From: an uncultured Aquimarina sp. | Lineage (GTDB): Bacteria > Bacteroidota > Bacteroidia > Flavobacteriales > Flavobacteriaceae | Direction: 5' to 3' | Assembly: GCA_947503835.1 (NCBI GenBank) | Contig: CANNFM010000001.1 | Coordinates: 496,001-560,000, forward strand | Length of the DNA stretch: 64,000 nt | Part shown: positions 44,571-53,395 of the stretch, piece by piece | Layout of the letters: each line of letters begins with the position of its first letter | Numbering within the stretch: the stretch's first letter is position 1 | Translations under genes and position numbers: made by a program | The notes under the pieces: model-generated | Database searches by the model: none | The model's input: only the letters and a program-made list of their open reading frames with translations | Told to the model about the DNA's origin: nothing

Positions 44571-46211
44571 ATGAGAAAATTGTACTACAGTTTCCCGCTA
44601 CTCTTTTTAATGGCATTGATGTTTACCCTGCCAATGCATGCGCAAAAAAGAGTAGGCTATATCCAGAGTTGGAAAAATCAACTCACCGCCGACCAAGCTT
44701 CTAAATTAACACATGTGATTTATTCATTTGCAACCATTCACCCCGATTTAGATGGCAAGTTAAACCCTATAGATGGTGCTTACCTTAGTACTATGGTATC
44801 TACGGCTCACGCTCAGAGAGCCAAAGCTATACTTGCAGTAGGAGGATGGTTTCCTTGTAGCTATGCATATCAATCTGGTGCTTGTGCTGCTGATGCCAAT
44901 CCCGAAGCCTTCAATTCGGTGTCTCAAGGATGGGCAAAAACAAATTTTGTGAACAATCTGTACAACCTGGTTGTACAATATGACCTGGACGGTATTGACA
45001 TAGATTGGGAATATCCTAGCGCCAGTAGCCAAGGATTGTATGTAGATCTATTAGCAACCCTTAGAGCCAAGATGAACACGCACCCAACAAAAAACTTAGA
45101 ACTTTCTACAGCGGTGCCTGCATCTGCATATCGTGGTCAGCACTTTTCTTCTGCTGCTTTCCAATATTTGGATGATATTCATATCATGGCTTACGATGCT
45201 AGCCCACGAATAAATCATTCAACATATGCTTTTGCTGCCAGCTCCATTGATTATTGGCAGAGTCGTGGGGTATCTAGCTCCAGACTACAATTAGGTCTTC
45301 CTTTCTATGGTTGGAACTCTAGTGGAGGCTCCATGGCTTATAAAGACATTGTAGCGGCAGATTCCAGTGCTCCAAACAAAGTTTATGCAAACAACAACAC
45401 CTGTGATCAATCAAACGGTTATGGCTACAATGCAAAGAAATTGATTGAAGACAAAGTACAACTGGCTTTGAACGAAAATATTGGAGGTATTATGATCTGG
45501 GCCATTGATCAAGATCACGCTAATCCTTCCTATTCTTTACTTAATACAATTGACGCTAAATTAGACGGAGGTGGTAGTCCTGGTGGACCTGGTGGAGGCA
45601 ATTCTTGTACCGCATGGTCAGCAGGTACCCAATACTACGTGGGTGATATCGTAACGTATCAGGGAAACAATTACATCTGTGTAAACGAAAATCCAGGTTA
45701 TAACCCTGTGATCAGCACATGGTTCTGGGATCCGACCTCTCAAAATTGCGACGGTGGTTCTGGTGGTGGAGCCTGCACACCGTGGTCAGCAGGCACCCAA
45801 TACTATACAGGTGATATCGTATCGTATGGTGGAACCAACTATATCTGCGAACATGACAACCCGGGTTATGATCCTGTGATCAGCACTTGGTTTTGGGAAC
45901 CTACATCTGCTGGCTGTAAAGCGGCTCGCTTGAAAACCGACCTCACCAACAAAAATATGAATGTACGCATCTATCCAAATCCATTGAGCAATAACGTTCT
46001 CAATTTAAATATTGAATTAAATGAAGGTTCGCAAATTGATATGAAAATTCTTGATATTCAAGGTAGGGTAATCGAGAGAATAGACTTAGGTAGGGCACAT
46101 ATAGGACCAAACAGTTTCCAGTTGGATGCTTCTGATCTGAGAGCAGGTTCTTATCTAATCTATATTATTTCTGATCAAGGTGTAAAAACCGAGCGGTTAA
46201 ACGTGATATAA
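44571..46211 (+). CDS. Secreted GH18 chitinase with two CBM5/12 modules and T9SS domain
   Basis: 546 residues. Signal peptide MRKLYYSFPLLFLMALMFTLPMHAQ is followed by a GH18 barrel (about 26-335) with the catalytic LDGIDIDWEYP, acid Glu147, and AVGGW. After a Gly-rich linker come two CBM5/12 chitin-binding modules (about 346-392 and 401-447), each CxxWSAGTQYY.GDIV and NPGY.PVISTWFW, then a type A T9SS domain (VRIYPNPLSNNVLNLN to GSYLIYIISDQGVKTERLNVI). It degrades chitin outside the cell. The modules are strikingly similar to each other, implying a fairly recent internal duplication. It is monocistronic with a terminator after the stop. Confidence 0.96.
   Translation: MRKLYYSFPLLFLMALMFTLPMHAQKRVGYIQSWKNQLTADQASKLTHVIYSFATIHPDLDGKLNPIDGAYLSTMVSTAHAQRAKAILAVGGWFPCSYAYQSGACAADANPEAFNSVSQGWAKTNFVNNLYNLVVQYDLDGIDIDWEYPSASSQGLYVDLLATLRAKMNTHPTKNLELSTAVPASAYRGQHFSSAAFQYLDDIHIMAYDASPRINHSTYAFAASSIDYWQSRGVSSSRLQLGLPFYGWNSSGGSMAYKDIVAADSSAPNKVYANNNTCDQSNGYGYNAKKLIEDKVQLALNENIGGIMIWAIDQDHANPSYSLLNTIDAKLDGGGSPGGPGGGNSCTAWSAGTQYYVGDIVTYQGNNYICVNENPGYNPVISTWFWDPTSQNCDGGSGGGACTPWSAGTQYYTGDIVSYGGTNYICEHDNPGYDPVISTWFWEPTSAGCKAARLKTDLTNKNMNVRIYPNPLSNNVLNLNIELNEGSQIDMKILDIQGRVIERIDLGRAHIGPNSFQLDASDLRAGSYLIYIISDQGVKTERLNVI
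45606..45914 (+). repeat. Internal duplication encoding two CBM5/12 modules
   Basis: Two copies of about 130 bp share long identical runs such as TGGTCAGCAGG, CCAATACTA and CCTGTGATCAGCAC, at spacing of about 165 bp. They encode the chitin-binding modules of the GH18 chitinase. Confidence 0.85.
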
Positions 46212-46248
46212 ACCATAAAAAATAAAAATAGATTGATATATTATAATA

Positions 46249-46282
46249 GGAGGGTATCTCAAAAGGGTACCTTCTTTTTTTT
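46249..46282 (+). terminator. Terminator after the chitinase gene
   Basis: GGAGGGTATC, loop TCAAAA, GGGTACCTTC forms a stem with two wobble pairs, followed by eight T. Confidence 0.8.
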
Positions 46283-46291
46283 AAAATTAAA

Positions 46292-46480
46292 AAAGTAATT
46301 GCTATCGAACCAGGAGAAATACCATGTTTTGTTTTTATATTTGATATACAAGGAAGAGAAATTAGTGATACTGTAAACACTATACAAACATATTCTGATC
46401 AAATAGAATTAGATATCAAAAACTTATCTACAGGAGCGTATTTCATCAAAACAGAAACCAATCAAAAAATGATTGAATAA
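46292..46480 (+). pseudogene. Orphan fragment of a T9SS sorting domain
   Basis: This frame has no start codon and reads FVFIFDIQGREISDTVNTIQ, then TYSDQIELDIKNLSTGAYFI, KTETNQKMIE and a stop. It matches the C-terminus of the 1258-residue protein (IFDMQGREISNLV, YSDQIELDIKPLSAGSYFIK, ETNQKR) at protein and DNA level. The upstream part of the gene is absent, replaced by the chitinase terminator region. It is a remnant of a paralogous secreted-protein gene, not a functional gene. Confidence 0.85.
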
Positions 46481-46544
46481 GAGGGTTTTTAAAGAATTAA
46501 AAAATAAATCTTTTTATAATAAAAAGAGTATAAAGTTTAAAATA

Positions 46545-46660
46545 TTATTTCAACAAAACAATCTCATAAAAATAATGGGCTCTAAGAAATTTTATAGTTC
46601 TCAAATCATCATATAGGTTGTCCGCTCTGTATTTAAAAAATGTGCTACTTGATTTTTTTC
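46545..46660 (-). pseudogene. Degenerate 3' fragment of a paralog of the lipoprotein gene at 49029
   Basis: The complement reads HFLNTERTTYMMI, then a stop and a frame change, then KFLRAHYFYEIV. The C-terminus of the lipoprotein encoded at 49029-49760 is LFLNAERKSYMTDSARNIKF followed by LRAQYFYEIVSLQ. The match includes the DNA run AAATTTCTTAGAGC. Stops and frameshifts show it is dead. The living copy lies in the same orientation 2.5 kb away, beyond the AraC and aminotransferase genes. Confidence 0.8.
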
Positions 46661-46776
46661 TTGATAAACCTATATATTGTAATATAACACACTCACACTA
46701 AAGACTTTTAATTAATTATCATTAGAATATTGATTTGAAGTATCGTAATTTTATCTTTAGAATTGTTTAACTGAAT

Positions 46777-47799
46777 ATGGCATCAACAATTTTAATATCT
46801 ATCATAAGCAGTATAGGGCTTGGTATAAGCTTGTTTTTTGGCATTTATCTGTTAAAAAGTAAAAAAATCCAAAATATTGTTCTGGGTATTCTTTTGATCA
46901 CACTTTCTTTAAGGATATCTAAATCAGTTTTTTATAATTTTATTGATTTACCCGTATATATTAAAAACTTAGGTCTTGCAGCAAACTTAGCCATTGGACC
47001 CTTATTATATTTCTATGGCCGTTCCCTTTTTAATATATCCAAAACCTTTAAAAAATCAGACCTTCTTCATTTCATCCCTACTGTATCCTATATCATTTTG
47101 TGCAACCATATTGTCAATGATTACCAAAGTAATCTTTGGCGTTTTAGTTATAGTTTTGTTTTACTTCAATCATTTTGCTATGTATTTTTAAGCATCAGGT
47201 TATACGTTAAAAAGTCAGATAATTCAACAAAAGAAGTGCGAGAATGGTTTATAATGCTTGTAACTGCGCTTTCTGTTATTTGGTTAATATATACGTTAAT
47301 TTTTATCAAGATACTTCCAGTTTATTCTGCTGGTTCGATAGCATTTACAGTTTTGATTTTTCTTCTTTCATTTTTAGCATTCAATAGAAGAAAAATATTT
47401 GAAGAGAATCCTCCAAAAAAATACGCAAACTCAAAAATAACGTTAGAGCAAGGAACCTATTATTTGAAAAAAATAGAAAACATTCTTCAAGAAGAACGCC
47501 TGTATTTAGACGCTAAACTAACATTAGAGTCATTATCGTCTAAGCTAGATTTGTCTACACGAGATATTTCATTAATCATAAACAGACATACCAATCAAAA
47601 TTTTTCAAGTTTTATAAATACATACAGAATCGAAGAAGCAAAAAGGTTGCTTCTTTCTACCGATGAAAACATTAAAATTGTATCTATTGCATTGGATTCT
47701 GGTTTTTATAGTTTATCATCTTTTAATGTTGCTTTTAAAGCGACCACCAAATTAACTCCATCAGAGTATAGATCGAAATATACTTCTCATACTTTTTAG
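46777..47799 (+). CDS. Membrane-anchored AraC-family regulator
   Basis: 340 residues. The N-terminal 205 residues contain six to seven hydrophobic helices (ILISIISSIGLGISLFFGIY onward), and the C-terminal 100 residues are an AraC helix-turn-helix pair: LTLESLSSKLDLSTRDISLIIN and IKIVSIALDSGFYSLSSFNVAF with the closing KATTKLTPSEYR. Such 7TM-like AraC proteins are frequent in Flavobacteriia and probably sense a membrane or periplasmic cue. It lies 78 bp upstream of the exported aminotransferase gene in the same direction and may control it (inference). Confidence 0.9.
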   Translation: MASTILISIISSIGLGISLFFGIYLLKSKKIQNIVLGILLITLSLRISKSVFYNFIDLPVYIKNLGLAANLAIGPLLYFYGRSLFNISKTFKKSDLLHFIPTVSYIILCNHIVNDYQSNLWRFSYSFVLLQSFCYVFLSIRLYVKKSDNSTKEVREWFIMLVTALSVIWLIYTLIFIKILPVYSAGSIAFTVLIFLLSFLAFNRRKIFEENPPKKYANSKITLEQGTYYLKKIENILQEERLYLDAKLTLESLSSKLDLSTRDISLIINRHTNQNFSSFINTYRIEEAKRLLLSTDENIKIVSIALDSGFYSLSSFNVAFKATTKLTPSEYRSKYTSHTF

Positions 47800-47877
47800 A
47801 TAAATCGATATTGAATTCATGAATTCAATAGACATTGCCTTCAACTTTTACTTACTTGAGATCAAAATTCAAGAAAC

Positions 47878-49026
47878 ATGAAGACATCAGACAGAAGACA
47901 ATGGTTAAAAGATATGGCAGTTACATCTGCAGCCTTGGGGTTACTCCCAATTACCGGATTTTCAGAGGTAAATAAAGAAGTTCATAGCTTCTTAAATGAA
48001 AGTGATGAAGATGTAAAAAGATTACTATATAACGAAAATCATCTTGGACCAAGTAAAAATGTAAAAAAGATGATTGAAAAGGTAATACATAGAAGCAATC
48101 GATACGCTACCTTTTTTAAATATGATTTAAAAGCATTAAAACAGTTAATCGCAGAACAGGAAGGACTCAGTCCTGAAAACGTGTTAATCGGGCACGGTTC
48201 ATTCGAGCTCTTAATATGGGCAGCAACCCATTTTGGAAGTAAAGGCGAAGAAATTATCGTTCCAAGCCCTACATTTGATGTGGTTGGCTTATTTGCAAGA
48301 AAAATAGGAGCAAATGTCATTCCTATTGAAGTTGATTCAGAATTTAAGATGAATCTGTCTGAAATGGAATCCAGAATTAGTTCGCAAACTAGTCTCCTTA
48401 CGATTTGCAACCCTAACAACCCTACAGGTACAGTAATAGAAACCGAAAAATTAAAATCGTTTTGCCGATTGGCTTCTGACAAAACCACAGTGCTTGTTGA
48501 TGAGGCTTATATTCATTTTCTAAAATCTTGGAAAGAGCATTCGATGGCGTCATTAATTAAGGAAGGTAAAAATGTACTGGTTACACGTACGTTTTCTAAA
48601 ATATATGGATTGGCTGGCTTACGTATCGGTTTTATGTTGGGTCCAGCAGAACTTGTTCATGAAATGGAAATGAAATTTACACTTGGATTTCCAGGAAACA
48701 TGCCCAACTCGCTTAGTGTAGCTTCTGCAATTACTTCTTTAAAAGACTATTCATTTTTAGAAATGTCAAGATATAACAATCAAGAAACACGTTCCAGATT
48801 TTATAAAGAACTTGATGAGCTAAATCTAAGATATATCCCGAGTGAAGCCAACTTTGTATATTTTGATGTTACAAATTTTAAAGAGTACAAGGCAATGATG
48901 TGGAAAAATAAAATTTTGCTTGCGGGAGGTTGGCCGACAAAATCAAACTGGGCAAGGGTAACAATGGGTTCTGAAAATGATATCGACTATTTATTACATA
49001 AAATGAAAGGCAAAAAATGGCTTTAA
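47878..49026 (+). CDS. PLP-dependent aminotransferase, HisC-like, with Tat-like export signal
   Basis: 382 residues. Fold-type I motifs: NHLGPSKNVKKMIEK, ENVLIGHGSFELL, CNPNNPTGTVIE, VDEAYIHFL, and the PLP Lys in TRTFSKIYGLAGLRIGF. It resembles histidinol-phosphate aminotransferases. Unusually the N-terminus, SDRRQWLKDMAVTSAALGLLPITGFS, looks like a twin-arginine signal (RRQWLK then a hydrophobic stretch), so the enzyme may be folded with PLP and exported. Substrate unknown. It ends 2 bp before the convergent stop of the lipoprotein gene. Confidence 0.9.
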   Translation: MKTSDRRQWLKDMAVTSAALGLLPITGFSEVNKEVHSFLNESDEDVKRLLYNENHLGPSKNVKKMIEKVIHRSNRYATFFKYDLKALKQLIAEQEGLSPENVLIGHGSFELLIWAATHFGSKGEEIIVPSPTFDVVGLFARKIGANVIPIEVDSEFKMNLSEMESRISSQTSLLTICNPNNPTGTVIETEKLKSFCRLASDKTTVLVDEAYIHFLKSWKEHSMASLIKEGKNVLVTRTFSKIYGLAGLRIGFMLGPAELVHEMEMKFTLGFPGNMPNSLSVASAITSLKDYSFLEMSRYNNQETRSRFYKELDELNLRYIPSEANFVYFDVTNFKEYKAMMWKNKILLAGGWPTKSNWARVTMGSENDIDYLLHKMKGKKWL

Positions 49027-49028
49027 TT

Positions 49029-49760
49029 CTATTGAAGTGAAACGATCTCATAAAAATACTGAGCTCTAAGAAATTTTATATTCCTTGCACTATCAGTCAT
49101 ATAGCTTTTTCGCTCTGCATTTAAAAAGAGGCCTGTTTTATTTTCATATTTTATATTCTCAATATAGCTATAGGTTGTCCCGTGATGTACCATATTGCCT
49201 AATAACTTATTAGTCGTTACATCAAAATAATACCACCAGGTATTTGCAGCTGATCCATCATCATTAACATAGGATGCTTTGATTACATGTGCTTGTTTCC
49301 CATCTATATTTTCTTTCCCTTTATAACGTAAGGAAACATCTTCATCTAATAATTTATAGGGTTGCCATAGTACATAATTGGCTGCGATGATATTTTTATA
49401 ATATTTTTCTTCCAGATTTGTAGTATTCTGAAGAGAGTCATTATAAAACACAGTAGTTCTATCACCTTCAAAAGTCACTTTTTTATGTATAGAATCTTCT
49501 TCCCAATACATTTCGGCAGTAAAATTAGGTCTAAATGTATTTTTGTGTTTCTGGGTTATTTCTTTTTCAATATTTCCTAAACTATCAAAAAGAATGGTTG
49601 TTTTTACATACGTAAGCTCTTTGGCATTTTTCCATTTTTCAATTCCGCCATGGGCTTCTAAAGAATCAAGAATAATTTGGATAGCCCGATTTTCGGTAGT
49701 ACATGCAAATAGTATCAATAGAAATCCACTACACAGCGTTAAACCTATCTTTTGTTTCAT
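49029..49760 (-). CDS. Outer-membrane-type lipoprotein of unknown function
   Basis: 243 residues; lipobox in MKQKIGLTLCSGFLLILFACTTEN gives Cys20. The mature protein begins with ILDSLEAHGGIEKWKNAKELTY, typical of Bacteroidetes lipoproteins with a LolA/LolB-like beta fold (the HGG.EKWK opening), and is rich in Trp, Tyr and beta strands (ANYVLWQPYKLLDEDVSLRYKG, TWWYYFDVTTNKLLG). No catalytic motif is seen. It lies 13 bp after the VOC gene on the same strand, so they are likely co-transcribed. A dead copy of its 3' end sits at 46545-46660. Confidence 0.8.
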   Translation of the reverse strand: MKQKIGLTLCSGFLLILFACTTENRAIQIILDSLEAHGGIEKWKNAKELTYVKTTILFDSLGNIEKEITQKHKNTFRPNFTAEMYWEEDSIHKKVTFEGDRTTVFYNDSLQNTTNLEEKYYKNIIAANYVLWQPYKLLDEDVSLRYKGKENIDGKQAHVIKASYVNDDGSAANTWWYYFDVTTNKLLGNMVHHGTTYSYIENIKYENKTGLFLNAERKSYMTDSARNIKFLRAQYFYEIVSLQ

Positions 49761-49773
49761 GTTTATGGTTTTA

Positions 49774-50619
49774 TTATATCACATTACGAACCATCCGTAC
49801 TCGATAAGGGAAGTTAGAAAATCGATATTCTTTATTCTCTTTTCCAACAATCGTTGCTTCGGTCTTATAAACATCAAACCTCCTTGGATTATCTGTGTTT
49901 TCTCCCCAAAGTCTTTTTGGCAAACAAAGCAACAATCCATTTTCATCTCCCATAGCCCACCAAAAGCTGCTTTTCTTGGGGTAGACATCTACATCTAAAT
50001 TATTGTTTATTTTTTTAGCCTCTTGCTGTTGATCATCTACCACAAATCCTATTTCGCTCACATTAAGAATATCCCGAGTTGTAAATCCACCTTCTGCTCC
50101 ATTTTTAAGATCATGCCGGGCGATATATTCTAGTAAATTACCTGCAGGATCCCAAAAGAAAACCGAGTGTGCGTTCCAGTTTCTGAAATGTCGTACATCA
50201 TTTGGGAATTTAGAATCCCGTAACCGTTCTGGAGTGAGAATTAACTCTGTTCGTTCTAATTGCCAAGCTCTAGCCTTTACCAATTTGTTTTCAGGAATAT
50301 TAAACGCAAAATGATACCAAGGATCTCCCTTGCTCGGATCTATTTTCACAAAAGTGATGGTAGATGCTCCAGCAATAAGTGTAACTTCTGAGTTCTTTTC
50401 GCTTTCAACCCCTAATCCTAGTTTACCAACATAAAACTCTTTCATTAGGTATAATGAAGTACTGGTAAGTAATCGGATATTCTTAATCAAATCAAATTGA
50501 GATGGATTTGCCGTTGGAGATGTATCATCATCGAAAGCAAAGCAAAATTCGGGATGTAATGCAATAAGCATCATCCCAAGAGAAGAATCTTTGATAAATT
50601 TTCTTCTTGTGGATTCCAT
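49774..50619 (-). CDS. Exported VOC (glyoxalase/bleomycin-resistance fold) protein
   Basis: 281 residues with a twin-arginine-like leader MESTRRKFIKDSSLGMMLIA. Two VOC halves are visible: IRLLTSTSLYLMKEFYVGKLGLGVE and VFFWDPAGNLLEYIARHDL in the first, VSEIGFVVDDQQQEAKKINNNL and WWAMGDENGLLLCLPKRLWGE in the second. VOC proteins bind a metal and act on many small substrates, so the reaction cannot be named. Metal ligands may include His and Glu of the EYIARH region. Gene order with the lipoprotein downstream (13 bp) suggests an operon. Confidence 0.85.
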   Translation of the reverse strand: MESTRRKFIKDSSLGMMLIALHPEFCFAFDDDTSPTANPSQFDLIKNIRLLTSTSLYLMKEFYVGKLGLGVESEKNSEVTLIAGASTITFVKIDPSKGDPWYHFAFNIPENKLVKARAWQLERTELILTPERLRDSKFPNDVRHFRNWNAHSVFFWDPAGNLLEYIARHDLKNGAEGGFTTRDILNVSEIGFVVDDQQQEAKKINNNLDVDVYPKKSSFWWAMGDENGLLLCLPKRLWGENTDNPRRFDVYKTEATIVGKENKEYRFSNFPYRVRMVRNVI

Positions 50620-50687
50620 GTCTTTAGATATAATCCTGAATTTACACTAAAACATAGAAACTCACTAAAACATTAACGTGATTATAA

Positions 50688-51101
50688 CTACCTAAAATTA
50701 ATCGTACAACTTTTGGATTGCCCAAACCATTTTACACGATTTCGTGACGCCAAATTGTATATAGAATCTCGTATCATTCTGGGAACAAATGCAAGTAACG
50801 CAGCTACCAGTTTCCATCTGGGAATCTTTGAGACTATTCTCAAAAACCCATCTGAGTGTGTATGGGGCCCGTTTTCATCAATAAGAATTACCGTTTCTAA
50901 TTGTTGTGTTGGAAAACCAAAATGTATAAGTATCTCCTGTCCTCTCGGAGATTGAAAAGGTATAAATTCAAAAACCTCTTTAGGCGCAAATTTCATCAAC
51001 CATCCTATTACTCCGTTACACAAATTACATTCGCCATCAAATATGATTCTATTTTTTCCTGATTGATTTTTCATTTTGCTGGTTTTTAAAACGTTATGCA
51101 T
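50688..51101 (-). CDS. DCC-family thiol-disulfide oxidoreductase (DUF393)
   Basis: 137 residues with the family signature IIFDGECNLCNGVIGWLMK, whose DxxCxxC gives the family its name, and FIPFQSPRGQEIL, DGFLRIVSKI and SRNRVKWFGQ later. Function is unproven; a redox role is assumed from the CxxC. Its ATG follows the stop of the ABC ATPase gene directly (TAGATG), so translation is coupled, though an internal ATG (MKNQSGKNRII) 27 nt later would give the usual N-terminus. Confidence 0.9.
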   Translation of the reverse strand: MHNVLKTSKMKNQSGKNRIIFDGECNLCNGVIGWLMKFAPKEVFEFIPFQSPRGQEILIHFGFPTQQLETVILIDENGPHTHSDGFLRIVSKIPRWKLVAALLAFVPRMIRDSIYNLASRNRVKWFGQSKSCTINFR

Positions 51102-51770
51102 CTATAGTCGAATAGAACCATCAATCATTTCAATAGTCTTGTCAGAATTTTGATAAATTTTGGGGTCATGTGTTGCAATAACGACTGCTTTCGCTTTATT
51201 GGTTGTAATTTCTTTCAGCAAATCGAATATTACATCACTATTTTTTTGATCCAGATTTCCCGTAGGTTCATCTGCTACAATAAGTAAAGGATCATTGATT
51301 AATGCTCTGGCAATAGCAACTCGTTGTTGTTGGCCTCCGGATAGTTTATATGAGGGCCGTTTGGCAAAATCTTGCATTCCCAATTCTTTTAATAGCATTA
51401 TGGCTTCATGTTTAACCTCTTCTTTGTTTTTTTCACCAAGCTTCATAGCAGGAAGCATTATGTTTTGAAGCACATTAAACTCGGGCAATAAATAATGAAA
51501 CTGATATACAAACCCTATATGTTTGTTTCTGAAATTAGTGAGCTCAGCAGCAGATAATTCTTTAATATCGTGATCAAGGATATGTAATCTCCCTTCAAAA
51601 TCTCTATCCAAAGTTGATAAAATATACAGCAATGTAGATTTCCCGCTTCCGGATTCGCCATAGACTGAGGTTAATTCTCCTGAAGCTATTTGCAACGAAA
51701 TTTCGTTTAAAACCTGATGTTTATCTGGTTCATGAAAATACTTACTTATCTGTTTTGTTTCAAGAATCAT
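51102..51770 (-). CDS. ABC transporter ATP-binding protein, LolD/MacB type
   Basis: 222 residues: Walker [17 protein letters not shown]-loop [10 protein letters not shown], signature [15 protein letters not shown], Walker [14 protein letters not shown], and H-loop IATHDPK. The [10 protein letters not shown] stretch is the LolD/MacB pattern. With the FtsX-type permease encoded just upstream (4-nt overlap) it forms a MacB-superfamily exporter or mechanotransmission complex, acting on lipoproteins or other periplasmic substrates rather than moving solutes across the membrane. Confidence 0.94.
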   Translation of the reverse strand: MILETKQISKYFHEPDKHQVLNEISLQIASGELTSVYGESGSGKSTLLYILSTLDRDFEGRLHILDHDIKELSAAELTNFRNKHIGFVYQFHYLLPEFNVLQNIMLPAMKLGEKNKEEVKHEAIMLLKELGMQDFAKRPSYKLSGGQQQRVAIARALINDPLLIVADEPTGNLDQKNSDVIFDLLKEITTNKAKAVVIATHDPKIYQNSDKTIEMIDGSIRL

Positions 51771-52984
51771 ATCCCTCTTATTATCGTTACCGGGTCCACC
51801 CTACTTGCTTTTTTTGATGGAAAATATCCTGCAAGAATCGTTGTCAAGATTCCAAAGGCTATTCCCAGAGCATAATACATTAATTTAAAGTTAATAGGAT
51901 AGGTATCCACAATTATAAAATCTGAAGTATCCAACGGCGTAGTAGAAATAAAATAACTAATTACATAACTCAAACCAGCACCAAACAAAGCTCCCAAAAG
52001 ACCAATAATCACCGATTGCACCAGAAAAATAAAGATGATATCGGCTGCAGAATATCCTATAGTTTTTAATACTGCAATATCCTTTCGTTTGTGGATAACA
52101 GTTATATTCAAAATATTATACATCCCAAATCCTGCCACAAGCAATAAAGCAAAAGAAACCGACCAGGTGAGTATATCACGAACCTTATTGCCGATCACGA
52201 TAGTTTTATTAGCATCTTTCCAATCTTCGATTGTAGCCGTTTCTATCTGTTGAGATAGTTCAGTTTTTAAACCTACATCATCACGATCTTTTAATTTAAT
52301 ATGAACATGGGTAATCACATCGTGTTGCCCCAATAAATTTTGTAATGTTTGGGCAGGAAAATACGTTCGTACATTGTCTATTGTAGTGATTCCGAAGCTA
52401 AATATACCTGCTACCTTAAGACGCATGTTTTTTCCGTTAGGAAGTATCATTTTTAGTTGATCTCCTGTCGATACCTGTAATTTTTTAGCAAGACTTATCC
52501 CTAATAGAATCGCATTCTCTTCTACAAGACCATCAAAGCCTTTTCCTTCAATTAATCTTCGTTCTAAGTCCACCATCCTCTTTTCTGATGATGGAAGTAT
52601 ACCATTAATGCTTCCGGGTAATTGTGCGTTTTCGCTTACCAAAATAGCAGGGGATATAATCTGATGTGCAAAAGATTGGATATTTTCTTCTTTTGACAAC
52701 AAATGATCGATTTTTTCAACTCTTTCAAGTGAATTGATACCCACTCCAAAACCTTGTTTAGACGATGATTTATTTTGCTTTGCGCTAATAATAATATCCG
52801 GACTACCATTAAAAACGGCATCATCCAGAAAATCATTAACTCCGGTCATAAAATTAATCATGACTATAAAAGTGGTCACACCAAGCATTACTCCTATGGT
52901 TGCCAAGAAACTTTGCTTTTTTCTAGCCAGAAGATATTGAAAAGCAATAAATATGTTGGTGGTATTAATGACCTGTTTAGACAT
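51767..52984 (-). CDS. ABC transporter permease, FtsX/LolE type
   Basis: 405 residues with the four-helix FtsX layout: N-terminal helix (FLATIGVMLGVTTFIVMINFM), a periplasmic MacB-PCD domain of about 200 residues (GIDSLERVEK to VTHVHIKLKDRD region), and three C-terminal helices (FALLLVAGFGMYNILNITV, IIFIFLVQSVIIGLLGALFG, LMYYALGIAFGILTTILAGY) ending [17 protein letters not shown]. The last motif is characteristic of the family. It is first in the operon with the ATPase and the DCC protein; the substrate is not known. Confidence 0.93.
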   Translation of the reverse strand: MSKQVINTTNIFIAFQYLLARKKQSFLATIGVMLGVTTFIVMINFMTGVNDFLDDAVFNGSPDIIISAKQNKSSSKQGFGVGINSLERVEKIDHLLSKEENIQSFAHQIISPAILVSENAQLPGSINGILPSSEKRMVDLERRLIEGKGFDGLVEENAILLGISLAKKLQVSTGDQLKMILPNGKNMRLKVAGIFSFGITTIDNVRTYFPAQTLQNLLGQHDVITHVHIKLKDRDDVGLKTELSQQIETATIEDWKDANKTIVIGNKVRDILTWSVSFALLLVAGFGMYNILNITVIHKRKDIAVLKTIGYSAADIIFIFLVQSVIIGLLGALFGAGLSYVISYFISTTPLDTSDFIIVDTYPINFKLMYYALGIAFGILTTILAGYFPSKKASRVDPVTIIRGI

Positions 52985-53027
52985 AACTCATAGGTCGAGA
53001 AAGTTCAAGAAGGATTACAGAAACCAG

Positions 53028-53393
53028 CTACGACTTTCTTTTCTTACTCATTTTGGCCAAGGGGTTAAAATCCAAACATAGTTGTACCCAATACTCCAGA
53101 TCTACGTCCAGATCAAAACCATCTTCGGTTACAAAAACAAAGCCCTTCATAGGTCGGCCTGTAAAATCCATGGGTAAGCATCCTTCTTTTTTCATAGCCT
53201 CATCAATGGCATCTGGCCCTATTCTAGCCATCAACAAATCCATTTCTTTTTTCTTGTCAAAATGAATTCCGCAGCACATTTTATCATCCACCATAAAGCA
53301 AAGACCACCCATCATTTTCTTTTCATAGAAATTTGCTTTTTTTTCTCTAAAAAGTTGTCGTAGGCGATCCGCAATAAATTCGTTGTAAGCCAT
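53028..53393 (-). CDS. TfoX/Sxy N-terminal domain protein
   Basis: 121 residues made of one TfoX N-terminal domain: ADRLRQLFREKKANFYEKKMMGGLCFMVDDKM, MDLLMARIGP and the closing MDFTGRPMKGFVFV. TfoX/Sxy regulates competence in gammaproteobacteria, but free-standing N-terminal domains in other phyla have no proven role. It lies 2 bp after the DUF2461 gene on the same strand, so they share a transcript. Confidence 0.9.
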   Translation of the reverse strand: MAYNEFIADRLRQLFREKKANFYEKKMMGGLCFMVDDKMCCGIHFDKKKEMDLLMARIGPDAIDEAMKKEGCLPMDFTGRPMKGFVFVTEDGFDLDVDLEYWVQLCLDFNPLAKMSKKRKS

Positions 53394-53395
53394 GA

